Origin: Bacilli bacterium
GTDB lineage: Bacteria > Bacillota_I > Bacilli_A > RF39 > UBA660
Assembly (NCBI GenBank): GCA_017513865.1
Contig: JAFWMN010000005.1
Span: 1-64,000, forward strand
Direction of reading: 5' to 3'
Length of the DNA stretch: 64,000 nucleotides
Shown here: positions 25,740 to 33,672 of the stretch, piece by piece
Layout: every line of letters starts with the position of its first letter
How positions within the stretch are numbered: the stretch's first letter is position 1
Notes under the pieces: model-generated
The model's input: the letters and a program-made list of their open reading frames with translations, nothing else
Database searches by the model: none
Told to the model about the DNA's origin: nothing
Translations under genes and position numbers: made by a program

Positions 25740-27860
25740 CTATTGATTATATTTTGTTTTCATGTAGTTATTTATTCTGGCTATATCGGCATCGGTTAAG
25801 GCTTTTTGATATATTAAGACTTCTTTTAATCTCATCTTGGCAAAGCCACTTACGCTAGTACCGCTTCCAGGGTTTGCTCCAATTACTAATCTTACGGTTG
25901 AGACGGTCATCGGTTTAACAAAGGCAGTCGTAGCTTTTAATTCACCGTTTAAATATATTTTTACATTTGTTCCATCATATACTCCAGCAATAAAGTCATA
26001 TTTAGTTGCATCATCTGCAGCATAAACTGATTTAAAACCTTTTGGTTCGGTTGATTGATGTACTTGGTATCCATATTGATTTGAAGTACTTTTCCACATT
26101 CCGCTTCCAGAGGCTTCCCAATCCCCTATTAAGTGATAGGTTGCGGATGGGGTTGTTGAAACATCTGCATATATGAGAAAGGAAATATGATCTCCGAAAT
26201 TCTTTTTTTCCATTCCGGTATATATATAGTCATTACTTCCATCAAATACTAAATCTCTATTGATACCTGATCCATTAAAACCGCTTGCGGTAGTATTATT
26301 GAATCCTGTTAAAGTTGCGGTAGTTGCTCCAGTCATTTTATTTCTTAATACACTGGTTGTGTTTGAAGGGTTTTTGGCTTCACCCCAGAGTAGTAAGCTG
26401 CTTATTGGTATGTCGTAGTCTTCTGAAGCTGTGAAATACCCGGTGTCTTTTCCATCAACTATTGCATATGTTTTATTTACGTGTGAACTATTGTATACTT
26501 TTCCATTTCCGCCTACTATGGCTGTACAACCATTAAACATATTTGTATCATTGGTTACTGCGGTTGTTTTGAACTTATCCCCTGTTACATAAATCTTTTT
26601 TAGGGCTGAACAATTGGCAAACATACTGTTCATGTTTGCTACTTTTGAAGTATCCCAATTTGATAGATTAATAAGCTGAACTTTACTACATCCATTAAAC
26701 ATGTGAAAGAATGATGTAACGTTGCTTGTGTCATATTTACTTAAATTTATTGAGGTAAATTGTTGTCCTGAGAACATGTCAGCCATCGTTTTAACATTGG
26801 TTGTATTAAAGTTTCCTATTCCAGGTATTGATTTTAATTTTCTTTTTGTATCGTCAGCCCATCCAGGCTTTCGATTATCATAAGCAGTAAACAAGCCTGC
26901 CATGTTTGTCACATTTGATGTATCAAATTTACTTACATCAATTTTTTCTAGTGCATTTCCCCCGGCAAACATATAACTAATATCGACAGCGTTGCTTGTG
27001 TCAAAATAATTTTCTTCAATATTTCCATTTGCATCAAGTTTACCAAATCTTATTTCATTTAATACAGCAAAATAGCGGAACAAATTTGAAGAATTGGTGT
27101 TTGCCATTACGCCACCTTTACCACCTATATGTAGATAGTATTTTGAACTATCTGCTGGATCAGCTGTTACCCAAGCGATTACTGGTTCATTGGGGTTTGC
27201 TGAAACATCCCATGTTGCTATGGCATTAGTTGTTACAATTTGATTTTCAAAAAAAACTTTAGTTATTTTATCTCTATAAGCAGTTGCGTGGAAATCAGTT
27301 TGATCATCACCTCCCCAGCTTTTGATTATTGGTTTTCTATTTTTTATAGTTGTATTTAATACTACGGTTACAAAATGTCCATTTTCAAGTTTTCCGATTA
27401 ATCTTCCCATACCTTCTACTGTTTGGGCATCAATTTTTTTAATGAATGTTTTTAGATCTTGAATGTTTTCATCATTTAAAGCAGTTTTTATATTAGATAT
27501 ATTGGAATTTGTATATATTATGTATTCAAATTTTCCAGCCGTTGCCATTTCATTACATGCGCCGCTACATAATGAATTTGCTTCAGCTTTTTTGTATATG
27601 TATATGTATGGATTAGCTGGCTGTCCTTCTGGTTGTAATTGATTTTTTATCGCATCTAGTTCATTTAAATTATTTTTGTAGTAATCACTTATTGAACCCA
27701 AGGTATATATATCTTCTATACTATTATATATATATGTTCTTTTGTTGCTGATCATTATGCTTCTAAATTGTATAAATAAAAATATTAATACTGTTAAGAC
27801 AAATGTTGATACTATTAGTGATTCGGCTAATAGAAACCCTTTATTATTTCTTTTCGACAT
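25740..27860 (-). CDS. Giant pilin-like adhesin: prepilin N-terminus, BspA-type (DUF285) repeats, LamG-like domain
   Basis: A 706-residue protein. It starts with a prepilin-type sequence (NNKGFLLAESLIVSTFVLTVLIFLFIQF; Gly then Phe+1, Glu+5), so it should be inserted in or on a type IV pilus. Residues 40-190 are pilin-like. Residues about 275-460 hold repeats of the BspA/DUF285 kind (FDTSNVTNMAGLF, YDTSNVTSFFHMFNGCS, WDTSKVANMNSMFANCS). Residues about 480-706 look like a concanavalin/LamG sandwich (LVFDGSNDYIYTG, ISFLIYADVS, VKIYLNGELKATT). Together this suggests a pilus-tip adhesin for glycans or host protein. It is divergent from pilB. Confidence 0.88.
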   Translation of the reverse strand: MSKRNNKGFLLAESLIVSTFVLTVLIFLFIQFRSIMISNKRTYIYNSIEDIYTLGSISDYYKNNLNELDAIKNQLQPEGQPANPYIYIYKKAEANSLCSGACNEMATAGKFEYIIYTNSNISNIKTALNDENIQDLKTFIKKIDAQTVEGMGRLIGKLENGHFVTVVLNTTIKNRKPIIKSWGGDDQTDFHATAYRDKITKVFFENQIVTTNAIATWDVSANPNEPVIAWVTADPADSSKYYLHIGGKGGVMANTNSSNLFRYFAVLNEIRFGKLDANGNIEENYFDTSNAVDISYMFAGGNALEKIDVSKFDTSNVTNMAGLFTAYDNRKPGWADDTKRKLKSIPGIGNFNTTNVKTMADMFSGQQFTSINLSKYDTSNVTSFFHMFNGCSKVQLINLSNWDTSKVANMNSMFANCSALKKIYVTGDKFKTTAVTNDTNMFNGCTAIVGGNGKVYNSSHVNKTYAIVDGKDTGYFTASEDYDIPISSLLLWGEAKNPSNTTSVLRNKMTGATTATLTGFNNTTASGFNGSGINRDLVFDGSNDYIYTGMEKKNFGDHISFLIYADVSTTPSATYHLIGDWEASGSGMWKSTSNQYGYQVHQSTEPKGFKSVYAADDATKYDFIAGVYDGTNVKIYLNGELKATTAFVKPMTVSTVRLVIGANPGSGTSVSGFAKMRLKEVLIYQKALTDADIARINNYMKTKYNQ

Positions 27861-27878
27861 ATTTTTCTCCTTTTATGA

Positions 27879-27907
27879 TTGTTTTTATCTTAAATATATT
27901 ATATAAT
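27879..27907 (+). promoter_or_regulatory. Promoter of pilB
   Basis: TTGTTT (27879-27884), a 17-base spacer and TATAAT (27902-27907), about 45 bases before the pilB ATG, which has AAGGGG upstream. Confidence 0.75.
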
Positions 27908-27952
27908 ATATTTAGGATAAAATCTAGTACTAAGTTTTAAGGGGCTGATAAG

Positions 27953-29476
27953 ATGATTAGAACTTTTGATTTTCAAAGGGTACCAATTGTTGATACATTA
28001 GACGATATTCTTGTGGATTCGGCTAAGAGAGGTGCGAGTGATATTCATTTCGATCCGCAAGCTGATCGATTACTTATTAGAATTAGGGTTGATGGAATTT
28101 TGCACGATTATGCTGAAGTTCCTAATGATATTAAAAATTATTTAATAACACGTATTAAAACAGTAGCTAGAATGAATATTACTGAATCCAGATTGCCTCA
28201 AGACGGCGCTATTAAAGCAACTTTACAAGGTATTGATTTAGATTTGCGTGTTTCTTCATTACCGATTAGTAATGGTGAAAAAGTGGTTATCCGTATTTTA
28301 GATTATTCTATGAGTATGTCTGGTTTAGAAGAACTTGGTTTTAGTGAAGAAAACTATAAAAAAATACTTGAAATGATAAGTGTTCCTAATGGCATCATTT
28401 TAGTTACGGGAGCAACTGGTAGTGGTAAATCAACAACAGTTTATTCTATTCTTCAATATTTAAATACATCAGAAACTAATATTATAACTGTTGAGGATCC
28501 AATTGAAATGGATATAGCTGGTATTAATCAAGTTCAAACAAATAGTAAAATTGGTCTTACTTTTGCGACAGCTTTAAGGTCTATTTTAAGACAAGACCCA
28601 AATATAATTATGATTGGTGAGATTCGTGATACTGAAACAGCCAAAATAGCAGTTCGTGCTTCTATTACTGGTCACTTAGTTTTGTCTACTTTGCATACAA
28701 ACACTTCTTTAAATACGATTGAGCGTTTAATTGATATGGATGTTCAAAAATATTTGCTTTCTGATGCTTTAGAAGGTGTTGTTTCACAAAAACTTGCTCG
28801 TAAATTATGTGATAAGTGTAAAACGCTACGTAAAACAACCAATTATGAAAAAGAAATTTTTAAAATAGTTCTGGGAACAGAAATTGATGAGATTTATGAT
28901 GCGGAAGGCTGCGAACATTGTAATGATGGATATCGTGGGCGTCTTCCTATACACGAAGTTCTTAAGATTAATCAGCAAATTCGTGATGCTCTTAGTGATG
29001 ATGTTCCTAAAGATGAGCTCCGTGATTTAGTTTATGGCAAATCAGATGTTATAACTATGCTTCAAGATGGTCTTCAGAAAGTGGTTGAAGGACATACTAG
29101 TTTTGAAGAAATACTAAAACTTATTGAACTTGAAGATGATGATCAGATAAGCGGTAAGAGTGCTTTAAAAGAAGCTATTAGTGAAACTAAAGCGGTTATG
29201 GCTGCTAGAGAAAATGCTCAGGCAAATAAACCAACTGAAAAAAATACAGCTACTTCTGTTCAAATGCAAACTCCAACAACTGAACAACCAGTTCAAGCAC
29301 AGAGTGTTACGCAGGCTCCCGTTGAGCAAACTACAATTCCTGTTCAACCTTCAGTTCAACCAACTGTTCAGACTGTTGTTCAAAATCAAGCCATTCAGCA
29401 ACCAATACAAGGGCAACCACCGATTCAACAGGTATCACCTACTGTTACTCAACCACAACAAAATACAGCACAATAA
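27953..29476 (+). CDS. pilB: Type IV pilus assembly ATPase PilB/GspE with Gln/Pro-rich tail
   Basis: A 507-residue extension ATPase. The N2 domain (GASDIHFDPQADRLLIRIRVDG), Walker A ([15 protein letters not shown]), Asp box (TVEDPIEMDI), Walker B (RQDPNIIMIGEIRDTETA), His box (TGHLVLSTLHTN) and the four-Cys zinc site (CDKC ... CEHC) are intact. The N1 domain of longer PilB proteins is missing. The last 105 residues are a low-complexity tail rich in Gln, Pro, Thr and Val, not part of the family core; it is probably disordered. It is divergent from the two pilin-like genes; no platform protein or peptidase gene follows. Confidence 0.93.
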   Translation: MIRTFDFQRVPIVDTLDDILVDSAKRGASDIHFDPQADRLLIRIRVDGILHDYAEVPNDIKNYLITRIKTVARMNITESRLPQDGAIKATLQGIDLDLRVSSLPISNGEKVVIRILDYSMSMSGLEELGFSEENYKKILEMISVPNGIILVTGATGSGKSTTVYSILQYLNTSETNIITVEDPIEMDIAGINQVQTNSKIGLTFATALRSILRQDPNIIMIGEIRDTETAKIAVRASITGHLVLSTLHTNTSLNTIERLIDMDVQKYLLSDALEGVVSQKLARKLCDKCKTLRKTTNYEKEIFKIVLGTEIDEIYDAEGCEHCNDGYRGRLPIHEVLKINQQIRDALSDDVPKDELRDLVYGKSDVITMLQDGLQKVVEGHTSFEEILKLIELEDDDQISGKSALKEAISETKAVMAARENAQANKPTEKNTATSVQMQTPTTEQPVQAQSVTQAPVEQTTIPVQPSVQPTVQTVVQNQAIQQPIQGQPPIQQVSPTVTQPQQNTAQ

Positions 29477-29502
29477 AACTAAGATTTTAAATCTTAGTTT
29501 TT
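29475..29502. terminator. Bidirectional terminator between pilB and the gene at 29494
   Basis: A near-perfect inverted repeat (AAAACTAAGATTT around 29488) with T-rich flanks on both strands, shared by two convergent genes. Confidence 0.85.
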
Positions 29503-29940
29503 AAATTCTCTAATTTTCTTAGTAACAACTTCTTTATATTTTCCTTTAGCAGTAGTGCTTATTTGCGTTTTTTCGTTTGGTTTTAATTTGCCTATTGTCG
29601 CTTTTAGACTAATAGAATTTTTTCCTGTTTTATCAATTAAATCAATATATACTTCTTCTATGGTATTTTCAGTATCTCCAGTATTGGTTACAGTAGCATT
29701 AAATGTTGTATATCCTTTGTCAGTAATTAATGAAATATTACTAAATTTAAGTTTTTCAAATTCCTCTTCATTAATTATTCCAGCATCTGTATGGGCAAAA
29801 GTTTCATAATTCTTTTTTACAGGTATTTTTTTACCATTGTTTTTTACATACCATAATGGGACAATGACTAAGATTAGGGCTAGTACGGCTGCAACAATTT
29901 TGACATTCTCCCCTTCAACTAGTTTTTTAATATTTTTCAT
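29494..29940 (-). CDS. Unknown membrane-anchored protein with FxLYD-like domain
   Basis: A 148-residue protein with one membrane segment (VKIVAAVLALILVIVPLWYV) after a short cytosolic tail. The extracellular part (KFSNISLITDKGYTTFNATVTNTGDTENTIEEVYIDLIDKTG, then LKPNEKTQI) has the layout of FxLYD-type beta-sandwich domains. It resembles in plan the protein at 35584-35991. A role in the cell envelope is likely, but no specific function can be given. Confidence 0.75.
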   Translation of the reverse strand: MKNIKKLVEGENVKIVAAVLALILVIVPLWYVKNNGKKIPVKKNYETFAHTDAGIINEEEFEKLKFSNISLITDKGYTTFNATVTNTGDTENTIEEVYIDLIDKTGKNSISLKATIGKLKPNEKTQISTTAKGKYKEVVTKKIREFKN

Positions 29941-30014
29941 ATAATCCCTACTTTCTTTATAATTATTATAAATTATTTTTTTAATTCTTTCAAGGTATAT
30001 ATGAAAATATTTTA

Positions 30015-30452
30015 TTATAAAAATTTTTTTAATTCTTCAGCATAGTTTTCTCCAAATTTTTTGAAATTTTTGGCTATTTTTAATATATCTTTATCTATAT
30101 AATTTTTAAAATTTTCTATTCTTTTTTCTATTTCTATATTTCCCATTGTTAGACCTTTTATTAGCATATCGGCGATACTAGCGTCACTGTTGTCGGTTAT
30201 TACTTCTTTTTTTATATTCATCTTACTCATAATATCTGCTATTGCGCCAGCGGTTTTAGGTTCTTTTTTGTTTTTCTTAAGTAGTTTTAAACTTTCTTTT
30301 TCATATTTTTCATATTCTTTGTTAATGTTTTCGGCTAATTTTCTTATTTTGTTATCTTTATCTTTTAATTCTTTTAGTAAATCTTCGGTACTACTGTGGC
30401 CCATATTGCTTGCTTTATAAATATATTCTAACATTTCAATGTTTTCATTCAT
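30015..30452 (-). CDS. Conserved unknown protein, helical, 145 residues
   Basis: I take the ATG at 30450-30452 (MNENIEMLEYIYKASNMG) because AGGAAG stands about seven bases upstream. The sequence is almost wholly helical and charged, with the N-terminal pattern IEMLEYIYKASNMGHSSTEDLL that I have seen in uncharacterised small proteins of many Firmicutes. The middle (KTAGAIADIMSKM) and a Gly-Met segment (IADMLIKGLTMGNIEIEKRI) are also typical. No membrane segment or catalytic motif. Function unknown. Confidence 0.78.
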   Translation of the reverse strand: MNENIEMLEYIYKASNMGHSSTEDLLKELKDKDNKIRKLAENINKEYEKYEKESLKLLKKNKKEPKTAGAIADIMSKMNIKKEVITDNSDASIADMLIKGLTMGNIEIEKRIENFKNYIDKDILKIAKNFKKFGENYAEELKKFL

Positions 30453-30483
30453 AATATCTTCCTTTCTAAGGATATTATGAGCC

Positions 30484-30503
30484 TTGTATAAATTTATATA
30501 CAA
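30484..30503. repeat. Inverted repeat TTGTATA-6-TATACAA
   Basis: Two 7-base arms separated by AATTTA lie between the SDR terminator and the start of the unknown gene at 30452. It could be an operator or a part of the SDR terminator region. No regulator gene is adjacent. Confidence 0.4.
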
Positions 30504-30526
30504 AAAAACTAGAATTAATCTAGTTT
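30502..30526 (-). terminator. Terminator of the SDR gene
   Basis: An 8-bp stem (AAACTAGA / TCTAGTTT, 30506-30526) with a TTTT tail on the minus strand, overlapping the stop codon. Confidence 0.82.
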
Positions 30527-31283
30527 AAACACATGTGTATCCACCATCTATTGGTAAAATTACTCCGGTTACATATGAAGCTTCATCAGATGCCAGAAAA
30601 ATAGCTCCGGCATTTAGTTCGCCGTTATGTCCATACCTTCCCATCGGAACTGTCTGTTTCATGTAGTTAGTAAATTCTTCGGTGTTTAATACGGCACTTG
30701 TAAGTTCTGTTTCAAAATATCCTGGGCATATTGCATTACAAGTTATATTGTATTTGGCTAGTTCAGCAGCGACAGCTCTTGTGAAATTAACTACTCCACC
30801 TTTTGATGAATGATAGGCAATAGTTCCCATTGCTGTATTTCCAACTAAGCCATACATTGATGCAATGTTTATGATTCTTCCATAATTATTCTTTTTCATT
30901 ATGTTACCAAAAGCTCTTGTCATTTTAAATACTGATGTTTGATCGGTAGCTATTGTGAAATCCCATTCTTCATCTGTCATTGTTAATACACCAGCATCTT
31001 TTGATGATCCAGCACAGTTTACTAAAATATCAACTTTACCAAATTCTTCTTCTACTTTTTTCGCTGCATTATTTATGTCTTCTGTTTTGGTTACATCACA
31101 TTTTATTGGTAAAACTTTTACTCCTAATTTTTCTAATTCTGTTTTGCTTTCTTCTAGTCTTTCAACTCTTCTAGCTAAAATTGCTAGATCTGCTCCTTGT
31201 TTGGCAAAAGCTTCAGCCATTTGTTTGCCGAGGCCTGAACTTGCTCCTGTTACTACAGCTACTCTTCCTTTTAAATTAAACAT
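30525..31283 (-). CDS. Short-chain dehydrogenase/reductase (FabG-like)
   Basis: A 252-residue NAD(P)-dependent oxidoreductase with the full classical SDR set: cofactor loop TGASSGLGKQMA, NCAGS, catalytic Ser in NIASMYG, and YHSSKGG with Tyr and Lys. The end (SDEASYVTGVILPIDGGYTCV) is typical of FabG-like enzymes and of sugar-acid reductases such as gluconate 5-dehydrogenase. The substrate cannot be told from sequence. The ATG at 31281-31283 has GAAGG upstream and starts one base after the stop of the GltD-like gene, so they form an operon. Confidence 0.88.
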   Translation of the reverse strand: MFNLKGRVAVVTGASSGLGKQMAEAFAKQGADLAILARRVERLEESKTELEKLGVKVLPIKCDVTKTEDINNAAKKVEEEFGKVDILVNCAGSSKDAGVLTMTDEEWDFTIATDQTSVFKMTRAFGNIMKKNNYGRIINIASMYGLVGNTAMGTIAYHSSKGGVVNFTRAVAAELAKYNITCNAICPGYFETELTSAVLNTEEFTNYMKQTVPMGRYGHNGELNAGAIFLASDEASYVTGVILPIDGGYTCV

Positions 31284-31284
31284 T

Positions 31285-32541
31285 TTATACCTTCTTTCCA
31301 TTTAAGTATTCTATTATTCCGTAAGCAGCATTTCTACCAGCACGTGCTGCCCACGCAACTGTTCCAATATTTCCAGCCACATCACCACCAGCAAACACTT
31401 TTTTCTTTGAGGTGTGCCCTTTTTTGTCTATTTTTATTCTTCCTTTGACAGTTGTTTCTAATCCTAATGAATTTATTGTTTTACTATTAGCGTGTGATCC
31501 TATTGCTCGTATGACATAATCACATTCTAGGTTGTGTCTGGTTCCTTTTACATTTACTAGTATTTCTTTATCTTTTACTTTTTTATAGTCTGTTTTTATT
31601 AAGTCAATACTTGTTACTTGTTTTTTGCCATTTATTTTTGTGATGTTATTTTTATATAAAAATTTAATTCCGTCTTTTTTGGCAGCATTTACTTCATCAA
31701 TATCAGCGGTTAGTTCTTTTTCTGTTTTGCGGTAAACGATAATTACTTTTTTAGCACCATCTCTTTTAACCGTTCTAGCTATGTCCATTGCAACATTGCC
31801 GCCACCTGAGATTATTACTGTTTTGCCATTTAAATCTATTTCTTTTTTGTTTTCTAGAAATTCGTTAGCGCCAAATACTCCTTTTAATTTTTCGCCAGTT
31901 ATTTTCATTTTATTTGATATATTGGCACCTATTCCTATAAATATGGCATCATATTTTCTGGTTAATTCGTTTAAAGTTATTGTTTTACCTAAAATTTCGT
32001 TATATTTTACATCTATGCCTAAATCTATTATTCTTTGAATTGTTTTTTCAGTTATTTCTTTTGGTAATCTAAATTCTGGTATGCCATGTGAAAGCAAACC
32101 ACCCAAGTAATTATGTTTTTCATATATTGTGACATTAATTCCGTTTTTCTTTAAAAAGGCTGCACAAGTAAGTCCAGCTGGACCACCACCAATAACAGCT
32201 ACGTTGTGTTTGAACTCGGTTTTACTTCTTATTTTCCATTCATTTTTAATTGCTAGATCACCAATGAAAGATTCTAATTCACCAATTTTCACTGGGGCTT
32301 TTTTTATTTCTTTATGACATGACCCTTGGCATTGTTTTTCATGAGGACATATTCTGCCGCAAATGCTTTCTAATATTGTTGTTTTTGATAGTATATTGTA
32401 AGCTTCTTTATAATCTTCATTTTTAATACTTTTTATAAAACCTTTTATATCGTTATCTAGAGGGCAGCCAACTGTGCAGGCTTTTTTTTGACATTCTAAA
32501 CATTTATTTGCTTTTTTTACAATGTCTTTTATACTTTTCAT
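31285..32541 (-). CDS. GltD-like NAD(P)-dependent flavoprotein oxidoreductase
   Basis: A 418-residue protein like the small subunit of glutamate synthase. The N-terminal part has the two Cys clusters for 4Fe-4S centres (CLECQKKACTVGCP and CGRICPHEKQCQGSC). It is followed by FAD binding (VIGGGPAGLTCAAF), NAD(P)H binding (IISGGGNVAMDIART) and the C-terminal FAD motif (VFAGGDVAGN). There is no gltB neighbour, so it may act as a stand-alone electron-transfer module as in other solitary GltD homologues. It is co-transcribed with the SDR gene. AGGAGGG precedes the start. Confidence 0.87.
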   Translation of the reverse strand: MKSIKDIVKKANKCLECQKKACTVGCPLDNDIKGFIKSIKNEDYKEAYNILSKTTILESICGRICPHEKQCQGSCHKEIKKAPVKIGELESFIGDLAIKNEWKIRSKTEFKHNVAVIGGGPAGLTCAAFLKKNGINVTIYEKHNYLGGLLSHGIPEFRLPKEITEKTIQRIIDLGIDVKYNEILGKTITLNELTRKYDAIFIGIGANISNKMKITGEKLKGVFGANEFLENKKEIDLNGKTVIISGGGNVAMDIARTVKRDGAKKVIIVYRKTEKELTADIDEVNAAKKDGIKFLYKNNITKINGKKQVTSIDLIKTDYKKVKDKEILVNVKGTRHNLECDYVIRAIGSHANSKTINSLGLETTVKGRIKIDKKGHTSKKKVFAGGDVAGNIGTVAWAARAGRNAAYGIIEYLNGKKV

Positions 32542-32593
32542 ATTTACCCTCCTTTATTCCTTTATTTAATTATACTACAAATTTGTGTTTTTG

Positions 32594-32623
32594 AAAATAA
32601 AAACCCAAACTGTAAAGTTTGGG
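32594..32623 (-). terminator. Terminator of tRNA-Glu
   Basis: Stem CCCAAAC / GTTTGGG (32604-32623) followed on the minus strand by TTTTTATTTT, about 14 bases after the tRNA 3' end. Confidence 0.87.
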
Positions 32624-32636
32624 CTTATTACTAAAG

Positions 32637-32713
32637 TGGTAGCCTGTACGGGATTTGAACCCGTGAGTGCCGCCTTGAGAGGGCGGTGTGTTAAACCCCT
32701 TCACCAACAGGCC
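32637..32713 (-). tRNA. tRNA-Glu (anticodon CTC)
   Basis: The minus strand from GGCCTGT to ACAGGCT-A-CCA folds into a full cloverleaf: 7-bp acceptor stem (with one G-U), D stem, anticodon stem CCGCC/GGCGG with loop CTCTCAA, and T arm with GGTTCAAAT. The CCA end is encoded. The anticodon CTC reads GAG. Body sequence is close to Bacillus tRNA-Glu. Promoter and terminator flank it, so it is a single-gene unit. Confidence 0.93.
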
Positions 32714-32727
32714 ATGAATGTATTAAC

Positions 32728-32756
32728 ATTTTAACATATTTAAAATATTAATACAA
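32728..32756 (-). promoter_or_regulatory. Promoter of tRNA-Glu
   Basis: Minus-strand TTGTAT (32751-32756), 17 bases, TAAAAT (32728-32733), with TG one base upstream, 14 bases before the tRNA. Confidence 0.7.
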
Positions 32757-32761
32757 TAATT

Positions 32762-33664
32762 TTATTCCCACAAATGGTTTGGATATGTTTTGCTTATTTT
32801 GGTTAATTTTTTTATTTCATTTTTCACATGTTCAGTATCTTCTTTATATGTTACACCTAGCCATTTCGATGTTGTCTTTATGACTTTAATTTTTATTTTT
32901 TTATTTTTTATTATTTTATCCAAAACATCTGGTAATAGAAATTCACAAGTTTCCATATTTTCTTTATTTTTTTCAAAAAATTTTACTATTTCTTTTTCTA
33001 ATTCTTCAAATATTATTGGTCTTAAACCAAACATAAGCATTGATACTGGATGATTTTCATCTATGGTAAAAGGTTTGTTTTCATTTAGAGGTTCACAATA
33101 TACTTTTGCATCTTTTTTTATAACTCTACTTTCAATAACGGCTGTTAAATAGCCATTTTCTTCCATACATACGCCTCGTTTTACTTCCCCTTTATCAGAT
33201 AGTGTTTCTCCGATATTATATCCAATTACACAAAAATCATTGCTTTCATTTAAAAAATCAGCAGCTTTCTTAAAAGCGTCATATCCAAAGAAATCATCGG
33301 CTGATATAATTGCAAAATCTTCTTTTACTTTTTCTTTGGCGCACAAAAGCGCGTGTCCTGTTCCATAAGGTTTTGTTCTATCTTTTGGATATTTAAAACC
33401 TTGGGGTAATGTTTCATTGTTTTGAAAAGCGTATTCTACTTTGATATGTGGTTCTACTCTTTTGCCTATTGTTTCTTTAAAAATTTGATAATTCTCTTCC
33501 TTGATAATAAAGACAATTTTAGTGAAACCGGCCTTTATAGCATCATATACTGAATAATCTATTATAAATTCGCCGTTGGGTCCCATTGGTTCTATTTGCT
33601 TTAATCCACCAAATCTACTGCCCATACCAGCGGCTAAAATAACTAGTGTTAGATCTTTTTTCAT
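32762..33664 (-). CDS. Sugar-phosphate nucleotidyltransferase (GalU-like)
   Basis: A 300-residue NTP-transferase fold protein. The N-terminal signature LAAGMGSRFGGLKQIEPMG binds the nucleotide and phosphate. GTGHALLCAK and the ISADDFFG metal motif follow. This resembles UTP-glucose-1-phosphate uridylyltransferase and related enzymes, but the exact sugar is not certain. UDP-glucose supply would fit galE at 42893. It starts eight bases after ackA and so may share its transcript. Confidence 0.82.
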   Translation of the reverse strand: MKKDLTLVILAAGMGSRFGGLKQIEPMGPNGEFIIDYSVYDAIKAGFTKIVFIIKEENYQIFKETIGKRVEPHIKVEYAFQNNETLPQGFKYPKDRTKPYGTGHALLCAKEKVKEDFAIISADDFFGYDAFKKAADFLNESNDFCVIGYNIGETLSDKGEVKRGVCMEENGYLTAVIESRVIKKDAKVYCEPLNENKPFTIDENHPVSMLMFGLRPIIFEELEKEIVKFFEKNKENMETCEFLLPDVLDKIIKNKKIKIKVIKTTSKWLGVTYKEDTEHVKNEIKKLTKISKTYPNHLWE

Positions 33665-33672
33665 TTTTACTC

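Noticed and set aside
29181-29504. Plus-strand 107-codon frame overlapping the pilB tail
   Set aside because: It is the +1 reading of the Gln-rich low-complexity tail (Leu/Phe/Gln runs) and has no ribosome binding site.
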